Numbered from the stretch's first letter, positions 15,743 through 24,825 are shown. The stretch is DNA of 64,000 nucleotides from SM23-32 sp964434535 (GCA_964434535.1 CAYSWA010000001.1:1-64000); one strand, 5' to 3'. Numbers and translations: made by a program. The notes: a model not told the origin generated them from the letters alone.

Positions 15743-17272
15743 CTAACGCAGCCGGTAGGCCGGCCCGTCGGGGCTGTCCTGGACCTCGACGCCGAGCTGC
15801 TCCAGGCGGTCGCGGATGCGGTCGGCCAGCGCGAACTGCTTCGCCTCCCGCAGCTCCTCGCGTACCTGGAGCAGGAGTTTGATCCACGCGGGCTCCTTCG
15901 TTACTCGTGCTTGAGCCGTGAGAGACGTTCTGGCAACCCAGCGGGCCTCGGCTATCACGAAGTTCCCCGTCTCCTCGCTGACGATTCCGAGCACATCGTC
16001 GCCCAGCTCGCGGTAGAGGCCGTCCAGCGCCGCGAGGTCGGCGCCTGCGAGGTCCCCCTCGTCCAGGAGGGAGTTCACCTCCCGCGTGAAGCTGCTCAAG
16101 ACGCCGATGGCGCCGGCGGTGTTGAAGTCGTTGTCCATCGCCTCGACGAACTCCTCGCGGGTCCGCTCCACGAGTGCGGTGACGTGCGCGGACTGTGCGC
16201 CCTCCTGGCCCTCGGCGGTTCCCAGCAGCGCGTGACGGACGCGTCCGACGGCGTCCTCGATCCGTTCCAGCCCCTTCTCGGCGCCTTCGAGCGCCTCGGG
16301 CGTGAAATCCAGCGGGCTGCGGTAGTGGCTGGTCAGGATGAAGTAGCGGATGGCCAGGGGCCGCATGGGGCGCTCCAGCGGCTCCTCGCCGGCGAAGGCG
16401 TCCTTGAGCGTGATGAAGTTGCCCAGGCTCTTGCTCATCTTCTGGCCGCCGACGGTCACCATGTTGTTGTGCATCCAGTAGCGCACGAACGGCTTGCCCG
16501 TGGCCGCCTCGCTCTGGGCGATTTCGTTCTCGTGGTGGGGAAACAGGTTGTCCAGCCCGCCGCCGTGGATGTCGATCGTCTCGCCCTCGCCCAGGTACTT
16601 CTGCGCCATCACCGAGCACTCCAGGTGCCAGCCGGGGAAGCCCTCGCCCCAGGGGCTGGGCCAGTGCATGAGGTGCTCCGGCTCGGCCCGCTTCCAGAGG
16701 GCGAAGTCGGCGGGGTGGCGCTTCTCCTGGCGGGCCTCGACGCGGACGGCCTCGATCATCTCGTCCAGGCTCCGCCCGCTCAGCCTGCCGTAGTCGGGGA
16801 AGCTCTGCACGTCGAAGTAGACGCTCCCGTCGGTCTCGTAGGCGTGGCCGCGCTCTATGAGCCGCTCGACCATCTCGATCTGCTCGGGGACGTGTCCGCT
16901 GGCGCGGGGGCTGATGTCGGGCCGCAGGACGTTCAGCGCGTCCATGTCCTCGAAGTAGCTGCGGGTGAAGGTCTCCGCCACCTCCATCGGCTGCACGCCG
17001 AGCTCGCGCGCCTTGCGCAGCACGCGGTCCTCGCCGGCGTCCTCCAGGATGTGGCCGACGTCGGTGATGTTCTGCACGTAGCGCACGGTGTGGTCGGGGA
17101 AGCGGTAGCGCAGGTAGCGCACGACGGCGTCGAAGCTGACGTAGCTCTTGGCGTGGCCGACGTGGCTATGGCCGTAGACGGTGGGGCCGCAGACGTAGAC
17201 GCCGATGAATCCGTCGCTCAGCGGCTCGAAGGGCTGAAGCTCGCGGCCCAGGTCGTTGTAGATTCGCAGCAT
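15743..17272 (-). CDS. cysS: Cysteinyl-tRNA synthetase
   Basis: Class I synthetase of 509 residues charging tRNA-Cys. The HIGH-type motif appears in PTVYGHSHVGHAKSY, the preceding YVCGPT cysteine and WHLECS cysteine are zinc ligands, together with HHENE, and the KMSKSLGN loop is intact. The DALR anticodon-binding region ends the protein (QFALADRIRDRLEQLGVEVQDSP). The ATG at 17272 (MLRIYNDLG) has GAGGAAGG just upstream. It lies 32 bp downstream of sppA and is probably co-transcribed with it. An unusual aa 420-440 segment (IAEARWVARTSLTAQARV) looks divergent but does not interrupt the frame. Confidence 0.96.
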   Translation of the reverse strand: MLRIYNDLGRELQPFEPLSDGFIGVYVCGPTVYGHSHVGHAKSYVSFDAVVRYLRYRFPDHTVRYVQNITDVGHILEDAGEDRVLRKARELGVQPMEVAETFTRSYFEDMDALNVLRPDISPRASGHVPEQIEMVERLIERGHAYETDGSVYFDVQSFPDYGRLSGRSLDEMIEAVRVEARQEKRHPADFALWKRAEPEHLMHWPSPWGEGFPGWHLECSVMAQKYLGEGETIDIHGGGLDNLFPHHENEIAQSEAATGKPFVRYWMHNNMVTVGGQKMSKSLGNFITLKDAFAGEEPLERPMRPLAIRYFILTSHYRSPLDFTPEALEGAEKGLERIEDAVGRVRHALLGTAEGQEGAQSAHVTALVERTREEFVEAMDNDFNTAGAIGVLSSFTREVNSLLDEGDLAGADLAALDGLYRELGDDVLGIVSEETGNFVIAEARWVARTSLTAQARVTKEPAWIKLLLQVREELREAKQFALADRIRDRLEQLGVEVQDSPDGPAYRLR

Positions 17273-17304
17273 GGCCTTCCTCGTTATGGTCGGTCGGCGG
17301 CCGG

Positions 17305-18387
17305 CTACTCGGCCAGCGGAGGGCCGGCGGCCTGCCACAGGTACATCAGGCGCGGCGGCTCGAGCAGGGAGGCCGCGCCGTCGAGCCGCAGCGTCACGCC
17401 CGGCTCGCGGGCGCCGAAGAGCAGCATCTCGCGTAGCGACGGCCGGCGGCTGTATTCGACCAGGTGGAACTCCTCGATGCCCGCCAGGCGCCGGGCCACC
17501 TCGACGGCGGCCTCCTCGTAGCCGATCTCGTCGATCAGCCCGTGCTCGACCGCCTGCTCGGCGTTGTAGACGCGCCCGTCGGCGAGCTGGCGCACGGCGT
17601 GCGGTTCGAGCCCGCGCCCATCGGCCACGACCTGCACGAACCTCGCGTGCATGAACTGGAGGAGCCCGTCGAGCACCTCCTTGTGGCGCTCCCACTCCTC
17701 GGGAGTGCGCTCGGCGAAGGGGGAGCCGAGGTCTTTGAACTCGCCGGTGGCGAGCGTGCGGTTGCGCACGCCGACCATCTGCATCAGGCGGCTGGCGTCG
17801 TAGATGGGCATCAGCACGCCGATGCTGCCGGTCACCGTGGTCGGATGGGCTACGATGTGGTCGGCGGCGCAGCTCACGTAGTAGCCGCCGGAGGCCGCCA
17901 CGTCCTCCATCAGGGCCACCACGGGCAGGCCGGTCTCGGCGCGGAACTCGGCGACGGCGCGGTGGATCTTGTCACAGGTGGTGATGCCGCCGCCGGGGCT
18001 GTCCACCCTCAGGATCACGGCCGCCGCTGCGTCTTCACGCGCCTGGTCGAGCATGGCGCCGAGCACGCGACGGGGGTCGTTGCCCAGCGAGGAGCCGCCC
18101 GGCATCAGGATGCCCCGCAGCGGCACCTGGACGAGCCGGGGCGCGCCGGGAGTGCCGCCGACCGTCACCTGTCGCAGATCCACGCCCATCGCGCTCACCG
18201 TGGCGTGGCCCGCCCCCGCCACCGCCGAGGCGAAGGTAAGCAGCACGAACGCGATCAGCAGCAGCCCCAGCACGGCCGAGCCGGCCACGACGGCGATCAC
18301 GCATCCCCAGGCGATCGACCTGTCCGTGCTCCGGCCCTCCTGCGGCGCATCTGCGCCGGCGCCGTATCCCGCGTGCTGCTCGGACAT
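17305..18387 (-). CDS. sppA: Signal peptide peptidase SppA (S49 family)
   Basis: Membrane serine protease that degrades cleaved signal peptides. 360 residues, with a single N-terminal membrane helix (about 26-55) and one S49 domain, as in the short Gram-positive type. The Ser/Lys dyad is S166 (VAASGGYYVS) and K218 (GEFKDLGSPF). The 52-residue spacing equals that of Bacillus subtilis SppA (S147/K199, from memory). VDSPGGGITTCDKI is the oxyanion-region motif. The last ~60 residues, ending in LMYLWQAAGPPLAE, are less conserved. Start ATG at 18387 with GGGGAGGA upstream. First gene before cysS. Confidence 0.93.
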   Translation of the reverse strand: MSEQHAGYGAGADAPQEGRSTDRSIAWGCVIAVVAGSAVLGLLLIAFVLLTFASAVAGAGHATVSAMGVDLRQVTVGGTPGAPRLVQVPLRGILMPGGSSLGNDPRRVLGAMLDQAREDAAAAVILRVDSPGGGITTCDKIHRAVAEFRAETGLPVVALMEDVAASGGYYVSCAADHIVAHPTTVTGSIGVLMPIYDASRLMQMVGVRNRTLATGEFKDLGSPFAERTPEEWERHKEVLDGLLQFMHARFVQVVADGRGLEPHAVRQLADGRVYNAEQAVEHGLIDEIGYEEAAVEVARRLAGIEEFHLVEYSRRPSLREMLLFGAREPGVTLRLDGAASLLEPPRLMYLWQAAGPPLAE

Positions 18388-18428
18388 CGTGTCCTCCCCT
18401 GCTCTGGCGAGGTGCCCCCGCAGGCTGC

Positions 18429-18457
18429 ATTCTCCGCGATGGGGCGAGGCCCGTCAA
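18429..18457 (-). promoter_or_regulatory. Probable promoter of sppA-cysS
   Basis: Minus strand TTGACG (18457-18452), 17-bp spacer, GAGAAT (18434-18429). Start predicted near 18422, 35 nt before the sppA ATG. The -10 is one base off the TAGAAT used elsewhere in the window. Confidence 0.45.
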
Positions 18458-18472
18458 GCGGTCCGGTCAGCG

Positions 18473-18572
18473 NNNNNNNNNNNNNNNNNNNNNNNNNNNN
18501 NNNNNNNNNNNNNNNNNNNNNNNNNNNNNNNNNNNNNNNNNNNNNNNNNNNNNNNNNNNNNNNNNNNNNNNN
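18473..18572. other. Assembly gap (100 N)
   Basis: Exactly 100 N, a placeholder of unknown true length between the sppA promoter and the BNR-propeller gene. Genes could be missing here. Confidence 0.99.
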
Positions 18573-18589
18573 CCCCGCCGATAGGGCGT

Positions 18590-19531
18590 TCACGGCCGCC
18601 GGCACGAGAGCATGACGATCGGGTGCGGCGCCTTCCAGAATGCCTCCCACTCGGCGCCCTGCTCGCGCCCGATGTAGAGCGTGCGGCCCACGCAGGCCCA
18701 GGCCGTGCCGCCCGGCGCGAAGGCCACGTGGAACGTGTCGATGTTCTCCTCGGTCGACTCGGGGAAGCCGTCGGCCACGTGCGTCCAGGAGCGGCCGGCG
18801 TCCTCGCTGCGGTAGAGCTGCCCGTGCACGTCGTCGCCGTGCGGCCCGTCGCTCACCGTCGAGAGGAGCAGGTCGGGGTCCGCGGGGTGGACGGTCACGC
18901 AGCGGCCGTAGCGCTCGCCCAGCTCCCCGGCGCGGTGCTCCCACGAGTCGCCCCGGTCGTAGCTGATCCAGAAGGCGTCGGCTGTCTGGGCGTAGACGCG
19001 CTCGTCGTCGGCGGGGCAGGTGGCCACCTGGTGGACGTCGACGTGCAGCTCGGGGGTGACCGGTTCCCAGCTCTCGCCCTCGTCGGGGGATCGCATGATG
19101 CTGCCGACGTGGATGTCGGCGTAGACCCATCGGTCGCCGGTGCGGGCGAGGCTGCGCACGGCGGCCGGCCCGCCCCAGGGGGTGCACCAGTCGTCGCGGC
19201 ACTCCAGCTCGTCGAAGGGCTTGACCCGCCGGGCGGTGTCTCCCTCGGCGGCGGCCACGTAGACGTGGGGCGGCTCGGTGCCGACCAGCACGCGGGCCGG
19301 ATGCTCGCGCAGGATCAGGATGGAGTGGATCTTGTCGTCGATGCCGGTGCGGACCGGTTCCTTCCCGCCGCCGGCGAGCACGACCAGCCCGCCGTCGGCG
19401 AGCGCGATGACGTGCGCGCTGCCTCCTTCGGCTACGCGCCGCACGCCCGTTCCCTCGTAGACATGCGTCGGCGCGTCCTGGTGGCCGTCCCCCGCCAGCT
19501 CGTAGACGATGCTCTCCGTAGCGATCAGCAT
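18590..19531 (-). CDS. BNR/sortilin-like beta-propeller protein
   Basis: A 313-residue protein with three or four Asp-box motifs (SPDEGESWE, SYDRGDSWE, SEDAGRSWT), the signature S/T-x-D-x-G-x-x-W loops of BNR-type propellers found in sialidases and photosystem-assembly-like proteins. No signal peptide is visible, so it is probably cytoplasmic. It ends 17 bp from the assembly gap; the last residues (MLSCRRP) are arginine-rich and could be altered by the gap edge. It follows eno with a 191-bp gap that shows no other feature. No enzymatic residues can be named and the function is unknown. Confidence 0.75.
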   Translation of the reverse strand: MLIATESIVYELAGDGHQDAPTHVYEGTGVRRVAEGGSAHVIALADGGLVVLAGGGKEPVRTGIDDKIHSILILREHPARVLVGTEPPHVYVAAAEGDTARRVKPFDELECRDDWCTPWGGPAAVRSLARTGDRWVYADIHVGSIMRSPDEGESWEPVTPELHVDVHQVATCPADDERVYAQTADAFWISYDRGDSWEHRAGELGERYGRCVTVHPADPDLLLSTVSDGPHGDDVHGQLYRSEDAGRSWTHVADGFPESTEENIDTFHVAFAPGGTAWACVGRTLYIGREQGAEWEAFWKAPHPIVMLSCRRP

Positions 19532-19722
19532 CTCAGTCGCCCCCGGGCTCGGTGTGCCCTTGCTTGTCCACTTTCATGGTGGCACAAGTCCGCCCCCTTG
19601 GCAACCGCGCACTGGAGCGCCACGCTTTGTCGTGGCCGCGGCAGGAGATCGGACGCGAGCGCGGGAGCCCGCTGCGTGCTCGCCCGTCCGGTGAAAACCG
19701 ATCCGCAGATAGTCCGCCTCCC

Positions 19723-21048
19723 TCAGCGGCAGCGGGCGGCCTTCAGGGCCTCCCCCCCGTAGACGGCGACCGGGCCGAGGTCCTCCTCGATCCGCAGGAG
19801 CTGGTTGTACTTGCAGATGCGGTCCGTGCGGCAGGCCGAGCCCGTCTTGATCTGGCCCGCGTTGGTCGCGACCACGATGTCCGCGATCGTCGCGTCCTCC
19901 GTCTCCCCGCTGCGGTGGCTGACCACCGCCGTGTAGCCGGCCTTGTGGGCGGCCTCGATCGCGTCCAGCGACTCGCTCAAGGTCCCGATCTGGTTGACCT
20001 TGACCAGGATCGAGTTCGCCACGCCCCCCTCGATGCCCCGGCGCAGGCGCTCGACGTTGGTGACGAACAGGTCGTCGCCGACGATCTGGATCCGCCCGCC
20101 CAGCGCGTCGGTCAGCGCCTTCCATCCGTCCCAATCGTCCTCGGCCAGTCCGTCCTCAATGGAGATGATGGGGAACCGCTCGCAGAGGTCGGCGTAGAAG
20201 GCGACCAGCTGCTCGGAGGATTTGACCTGCTCGCCTTCGGCCTCGGCGGCGAGCACGTAGCTGCCCTCGGCCACGATGCCCTTGCCCTTGGCGTCGCTGC
20301 CGTAGAACTCGCTGGAGGCCGGGTCGAGGGCGACGTAGACCTCCTCGCCCGCCGCGTAGCCGGCCGCCTCGATGGCCTGCATGATGACCTGGAGCGCCTC
20401 GACGTTCGAGCCGAGGTCCGGCGCGAAGCCGCCCTCGTCGCCGACGGACGTGCTCTTGCCCGCCTGGCTCAAGACCTTCTTGAGCGCGTGGAAGACCTCC
20501 GCCCCCATCCGCAGCGCCTCGGCGAACGTGGGCGCGCCGACGGGCATGATCATGAACTCCTGGAGGTCCACGTTGTTGTCGGCGTGCTTGCCCCCGTTGA
20601 GGATGTTCATCATCGGCACGGGCAGCACGCGCCCGTTGGCGCCGCCGACGTAGCGGTAGAGGGGCAGGCCGAGCGCCTCGGCGGCGGCCTTCGCCGTCGC
20701 CAGCGAGACGCCGAGGATGGCGTTGGCGCCGAGGTTGCCCTTGTTCGGCGTGCCGTCCAACGCCAGCATCAGCTCGTCGATGGCGCGCTGGTCGAGGGCG
20801 TCCATGCCGAAGAGCTTCGGGCCGATCGCCTCGTTCACGTTCTCGACGGCCTGAAGGACGCCCTTGCCGCCGTAGCGGTCAGGCTCGCCGTCGCGGAGCT
20901 CGACGGCCTCGTGGGCGCCGGTCGAGGCGCCGCTCGGCACGGCCGCCCGGCCCGCTGCGCCGCAGGCGAGCTCCACCTCCACCTCCACCGTGGGGTTGCC
21001 GCGCGAGTCGAGTATCTCCCGTGCCTTCACGTCGATGATCTCGGTCAT
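19723..21048 (-). CDS. eno: Enolase
   Basis: Converts 2-phosphoglycerate to phosphoenolpyruvate in glycolysis and gluconeogenesis. 441 residues. Start MTEIIDVKAREILDSRGNPT is canonical, with GGGAGGAG just upstream of the ATG at 21048; the longer open frame to 21150 lacks homology. Visible motifs: SGASTGAHEAVELRDG, SVGDEGGFAPDL, ISIEDGLAEDDWDGW, KVNQIGTLSE, SHRSGETED and KTGSACRTDR. The C-terminus (GEALKAARCR) is a little longer than usual. It has its own promoter and is followed by the BNR protein. Confidence 0.97.
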   Translation of the reverse strand: MTEIIDVKAREILDSRGNPTVEVEVELACGAAGRAAVPSGASTGAHEAVELRDGEPDRYGGKGVLQAVENVNEAIGPKLFGMDALDQRAIDELMLALDGTPNKGNLGANAILGVSLATAKAAAEALGLPLYRYVGGANGRVLPVPMMNILNGGKHADNNVDLQEFMIMPVGAPTFAEALRMGAEVFHALKKVLSQAGKSTSVGDEGGFAPDLGSNVEALQVIMQAIEAAGYAAGEEVYVALDPASSEFYGSDAKGKGIVAEGSYVLAAEAEGEQVKSSEQLVAFYADLCERFPIISIEDGLAEDDWDGWKALTDALGGRIQIVGDDLFVTNVERLRRGIEGGVANSILVKVNQIGTLSESLDAIEAAHKAGYTAVVSHRSGETEDATIADIVVATNAGQIKTGSACRTDRICKYNQLLRIEEDLGPVAVYGGEALKAARCR

Positions 21049-21121
21049 CTGCTCCTCCCTTTTGGTGGGTCCGGGTATGGGCTGGCCGGCGGGCCCGGGC
21101 GGGAACCCGCCCGGCTCGCCG

Positions 21122-21150
21122 AACGTATCCCAACCGGCCGCCGCAGTCAA
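21122..21150 (-). promoter_or_regulatory. Promoter of eno
   Basis: Minus strand TTGACT (21150-21145), 17-bp spacer, TACGTT (21127-21122); predicted start near 21115, a leader of about 67 nt. Confidence 0.55.
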
Positions 21151-21299
21151 ACGCCGGCCGGCCGCACGGGAACCCTGGAGGGACGCGCTTCGGTCTGCCC
21201 TCCGAAGCCTGGTGGGGCGAAGGAGGGTCGCGTCTGCCTTGTCCTGTGGCCGCCGAAATTCGGGGGCCGGTTTCGGCTGTGGCGGCCCACGCCCGATGA

Positions 21300-21328
21300 T
21301 TGACGCCGCCGGGGCCCGCGCGTAGACT
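21300..21328 (+). promoter_or_regulatory. Promoter of trpF (predicts a leaderless message)
   Basis: TTGACG (21300-21305), 17-bp spacer, TAGACT (21323-21328). The predicted start is 21335-21336, which is the trpF ATG itself, and no Shine-Dalgarno sequence precedes it. Confidence 0.55.
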
Positions 21329-21335
21329 GGCCCCC

Positions 21336-21959
21336 ATGATGGTCAAGGTCAAAATCTGCGGGGTCACCAGCGCCACCGACGCGATCATGGCCGCCCAGGC
21401 CGGCGCCGACGCCGTGGGCTTCAACTTCTACCCGCCGAGCCCGCGCTACCTCGACCCCGAGGACGTGCTGCCGATCCGCCTGAACCTCCCCCCGTTCGTG
21501 GCCGCCGTCGGGGTCTTCGTCGACGCGCCGGCCACGCGCGTGGCGGAGGTGATGGAGCGCTGCCGGCTCGACTACGCGCAACTCCACGGGCGCGAGTCGC
21601 CCCGCACCGTCGAGCGGCTCAAGGACTACCGCGTCATCAAGGCCGTCCGCGTCGCCGGGGAGGCGGACCTGAAGGACCTGGCGCGCTACGACGTCGAGGC
21701 GTTCCTGCTCGACGCCAAGGTCAAGGGCCGCCCCGGCGGCACGGGGCAGACGCTCGATTGGGAGCTGGCCCGCGCGGCCGCTTCGCGGGCGCGCATCGTG
21801 CTGGCGGGCGGGCTGAGGCCCGAGAACGTGGCCCAGGCCGTCTGGGAGGCCCGCCCCTACGCGGTGGACGTGGCCAGCGGCGTCGAGCAGGAGCCGGGGG
21901 TGAAGTCGCGCGAGCTGGTCAGCCGGTTCATCCGCGCCGCCAAGGGCGTGGACCTCTGA
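21336..21959 (+). CDS. trpF: Phosphoribosylanthranilate isomerase
   Basis: Amadori isomerase of tryptophan biosynthesis, 207 residues forming one TIM barrel. The catalytic Cys is in KICGVTS at the N-terminus and the catalytic Asp in the DVASGVE segment near the C-terminus; GFNFYPPSPRY and QLHGRES are family motifs. Start ATG at 21336 (an adjacent in-frame ATG at 21339 is equally possible). No other trp genes are nearby, so it is an isolated gene. The promoter position suggests a leaderless transcript. It is followed by a 111-bp gap containing the hom promoter. Confidence 0.95.
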   Translation: MMVKVKICGVTSATDAIMAAQAGADAVGFNFYPPSPRYLDPEDVLPIRLNLPPFVAAVGVFVDAPATRVAEVMERCRLDYAQLHGRESPRTVERLKDYRVIKAVRVAGEADLKDLARYDVEAFLLDAKVKGRPGGTGQTLDWELARAAASRARIVLAGGLRPENVAQAVWEARPYAVDVASGVEQEPGVKSRELVSRFIRAAKGVDL

Positions 21960-22006
21960 TGCCGTCCCCCGTCCCGGGGCCGGCTCTGCGGCCGTCGTCC
22001 GGCCGA

Positions 22007-22036
22007 TTGACAGCCTCGCGCCCGCCTGCGTATACT
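22007..22036 (+). promoter_or_regulatory. Strong promoter of hom
   Basis: TTGACA (22007-22012), 18-bp spacer, TATACT (22031-22036), the closest match to consensus in the window. Predicted start near 22043, 28 nt before the ATG. Confidence 0.7.
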
Positions 22037-22070
22037 TGCCGCTCTGTCTCCCCCGGCGGCGAGGGTCCCC

Positions 22071-23375
22071 ATGGACAAGTGCAACGTGGCGCTCTACGGC
22101 TGCGGAACCGTCGGCATGGGCGTGGCCCGCATCCTGCTCGGCGGCGGCGCGCTCGCCGAGCGGCTCGGCGACCGTATCGCGCTGCGCTACATCGTCGACG
22201 CCCGCCTGGAGGAGATTCGCCGCGAGCTCGACCCGCCCGACTCCGTCGTGCTGACCGAGGAGACCGCAGCGCCCCTGCGCGACCCCGACGTGGACGTGGT
22301 CGTCGAGCTGTTCGGCGGCACCACCGCCGCCCGCATCGTCGTCGATCTCGCCCTGAACAGCGGCAAGCACGTCGTCACCGCCAACAAGGCCCTGCTCGCC
22401 GAGCACGGCGACCACCTCTTCGGGCTGGCCTGGGCCAACGAGGTTTCGATCGGCTTCGAGGCGAGCGTCGGCGGCGGCATACCCGTCATCGCCGCCCTCC
22501 GCCGGGGGCTCGTCGCCGACCGTATCGAGAGCGTCTACGGCATCGTCAACGGCACCTGCAACTACGTGCTGACCCGGATGCTCGACCGCCGCGTCCCCTA
22601 CGAGGAGGCCCTCGGCGAGGCCCAGCAGAAGGGCTACGCCGAGGCCGACCCCGCCCTCGACGTGGACGGGCACGACTCGGCCCACAAGCTCGCCGTGCTC
22701 GCGCGCGTCGCCTTCGGCGTCCACGTGCGCCTCGACGCCATCTCCTGCGAGGGCATCTCGGGCGTTGAGCTGAAGGACCTGGAGTACGCCCGCGCCCTCG
22801 GCTACACGCTGAAGCTGCTCGCCGTCGGCATCCGGCGCGGCGAGCGCCTGGAGCTGCGCGTCCACCCGACGCTCCTGCACAGGGGCCACCCGCTCGCCGT
22901 CGTCGGCGGCGTCTACAACGCCGTCTGCATCCACGGCAGCAACGTCGGCCAGATCGTGCTGACCGGCCGGGGCGCCGGGCGCATGCCGACCGCCAGCGCC
23001 GTCGTGGCCGACATCGCCGCCGTCGCCACGGGCACCTACCCGCGCGAGTTCGCCGCGCTGAGCCAGTTCGGCGACGTGCCCGACGCCGACCTGGTGCCCC
23101 TCGGCGAGGTGCGCACCCGCTACTACCTGCGCCTGATGTGCGCCGACCGCCCCGGCGTGCTCGCCAGCGTCGCCGCCATCCTCGGCGAAGAGCAGATCAG
23201 CATCGCCTCCGTGCGCCAGCAGGAAGTGGCCGCCGAGGGCGACCGGACCGTCCCCGTCGTCCTTATGACCCATCGCGCCCCCGAGGCCGCCATGGCCCGC
23301 GCCGTCGAGCGCATCAACCGCCTCGACGTGATCGAGGGCGAGCGCACCCGCATGCTCCGCGTGGAGGACATCTGA
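22071..23375 (+). CDS. hom: Homoserine dehydrogenase with ACT domain
   Basis: Reduces aspartate semialdehyde to homoserine for threonine and methionine. 434 residues: NAD(P)-binding YGCGTVGMGVA (N-terminus), TANKALLAEHG, the catalytic region with GIVNGTCNYVLTRM, DPALDVDGHDSAHK, and a C-terminal ACT domain (about 350-425, YYLRLMCADRPGVLASVAA) that usually gives feedback control by threonine. GAGGG precedes the ATG at 22071. Its stop overlaps the next start by one base (TGATG), so the two genes are translationally coupled. Confidence 0.96.
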   Translation: MDKCNVALYGCGTVGMGVARILLGGGALAERLGDRIALRYIVDARLEEIRRELDPPDSVVLTEETAAPLRDPDVDVVVELFGGTTAARIVVDLALNSGKHVVTANKALLAEHGDHLFGLAWANEVSIGFEASVGGGIPVIAALRRGLVADRIESVYGIVNGTCNYVLTRMLDRRVPYEEALGEAQQKGYAEADPALDVDGHDSAHKLAVLARVAFGVHVRLDAISCEGISGVELKDLEYARALGYTLKLLAVGIRRGERLELRVHPTLLHRGHPLAVVGGVYNAVCIHGSNVGQIVLTGRGAGRMPTASAVVADIAAVATGTYPREFAALSQFGDVPDADLVPLGEVRTRYYLRLMCADRPGVLASVAAILGEEQISIASVRQQEVAAEGDRTVPVVLMTHRAPEAAMARAVERINRLDVIEGERTRMLRVEDI

Positions 23376-24586
23376 TGCCGGGGGCCGCCCGCGACGTCAA
23401 GTACGTGGTCGTCGTGCCCGACGGGGCGGCCGACCTGCCGCTCTGCGAGCTGGACGGCCGCACGCCCCTGGAGGCGGCCCACATCCCCCACATGGACCGG
23501 GCCGCCGCCGAGGGCCTAGTCGGGCTGGCCAACAACGTGCCGCCCCGCATGACGCCCGGCAGCGCCGTGGCCATGATGAGCCTGGTCGGCTACGACCCCA
23601 CGGAGCACTTCACCGGCCGCGCGCCGCTGGAGGCCGCCGACATGGGCCTCACGCTCGAGCCGGGCGACTGGGCCGTCCGCTGCAACCTGGTCACCGTCGA
23701 CGGCCCGACGCTCGTCGACTTCACCGCCGGGCACGTCTCCGACGGGGAGGCCGGCCCGCTGATCCAGGCGCTCAACGAGGGGCTCGGCGAGGAGGGGCTC
23801 TCCTTCCACGCCGGCACCAGCTACCGCCACGTCGCCCTGCTGCGCGGGCCGCGCAACCTCTCGGTCCAGACCACCCCGCCGCACGACATCGTCGGGCTCG
23901 ACTACCGCGAGCACTACCCCCGCGGGGAGGGCGGCGAGCTGCTGGTCGAGCTGATGGAGCGCTCGCGCGAGGTGCTCGCCGAGCACCCGGTCAACCGCGC
24001 CCGCGTCGAGCGCGGCGAGCGGCCGGCGAACATGATCTGGCTCTGGGGGCACGGGCAGCGCCCGGACCTGCCGCCCTTCGCGGAGCGGTTCGGCGTGCGG
24101 GGCGCCGTCATCAGCGCCGTCAACCTGGTGCGCGGCATCGGCGTGCTCGTCGGCTGGCGGGCGATCCGCGTCCCCGGCGCCACCGGCTACGTGGACACCG
24201 ACTACGCCGCCAAGGGCCGCCACGCCCTCCACGCGCTGGGCGACGGCGACCTGGTGCTGGTGCACGTGGAGGCGCCCGACGAGGCGAGCCACGAGCGGGA
24301 CGCCGCCGCGAAGGTGACGGCGCTGGAGCGGATCGACCGCGACATCGTCGGCCCGGTCATGGCCTACCGCAAGCTGGTAGGGCGGCTGCGGCTGCTGATC
24401 GTGCCCGACCACGTCACCAGCGTGCAGGACGGCATGCACAGGCGGGGGGCGGTGCCGTTCGCCATGTGGGGTGACGGGGTGGAGGCGGCCTCGGGCGGCC
24501 CCTACACGGAGGGCCACTGCGGGGCGTCGGGCGTGGCGCTGGACGAAGGCTGGCGCCTGATGGGCGAGTTCATCGGGGCGGGTTAG
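23375..24586 (+). CDS. ApgM-related phosphotransferase, proposed homoserine kinase
   Basis: A 403-residue alkaline-phosphatase-superfamily protein related to the archaeal-type cofactor-independent phosphoglycerate mutase (ApgM). Motifs: VVVVPDGAADLP at the N-terminus, PRMTPGSAVAMMSLVGYDP (nucleophile Ser region), VHVEAPDEASHERD, and IVPDHVTSVQDGMHRRGAVPFAMWG (metal ligands). In families without ThrB, a subfamily adjacent to hom has been proposed to phosphorylate homoserine. The one-base overlap with hom and a GGAGG inside the hom tail support that reading. The alternative is a glycolytic mutase, which would pair with eno upstream. I favour the homoserine-kinase role from context. Confidence 0.85.
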   Translation: MPGAARDVKYVVVVPDGAADLPLCELDGRTPLEAAHIPHMDRAAAEGLVGLANNVPPRMTPGSAVAMMSLVGYDPTEHFTGRAPLEAADMGLTLEPGDWAVRCNLVTVDGPTLVDFTAGHVSDGEAGPLIQALNEGLGEEGLSFHAGTSYRHVALLRGPRNLSVQTTPPHDIVGLDYREHYPRGEGGELLVELMERSREVLAEHPVNRARVERGERPANMIWLWGHGQRPDLPPFAERFGVRGAVISAVNLVRGIGVLVGWRAIRVPGATGYVDTDYAAKGRHALHALGDGDLVLVHVEAPDEASHERDAAAKVTALERIDRDIVGPVMAYRKLVGRLRLLIVPDHVTSVQDGMHRRGAVPFAMWGDGVEAASGGPYTEGHCGASGVALDEGWRLMGEFIGAG

Positions 24587-24822
24587 GAGCCCCTCGCCTT
24601 CGGCGGGGCGGACAGGCCGCCACCGCATACCAGGGGTGCTGCGGGTCCTCGTAATCCACGATGGGCCCCAGGTCCTCCCAGGGGCCGGCGGCTGTCTCGC
24701 CACGCAGCATCCGCAGCCGGTAGACACATGCTGGTCCGTGCACCTCGGAGATGGACATCCAGTGGGTGCCCTCGTCCTCCGGGACGCCGGGGTTGGTCAG
24801 GGGATGGCGGACCGGGGCAGCG
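24570..24822 (-). pseudogene. Coding remnant or very small gene beside tRNA-Ala
   Basis: The minus strand carries a protein-like stretch reading HPLTNPGVPEDEGTHW then MSISEVHGPACVYRLRML and DYEDPQHPWYAV, ending at a stop at 24570 that overlaps the 3' end of the upstream convergent gene. Only the ATG at 24758 offers a start (62 residues), but the protein-like character continues upstream to the tRNA, where no start exists. I read it as the tail of a decayed gene. I do not recognise the family. The remaining gap to the tRNA is empty. Confidence 0.35.
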
Positions 24823-24825
24823 GAG

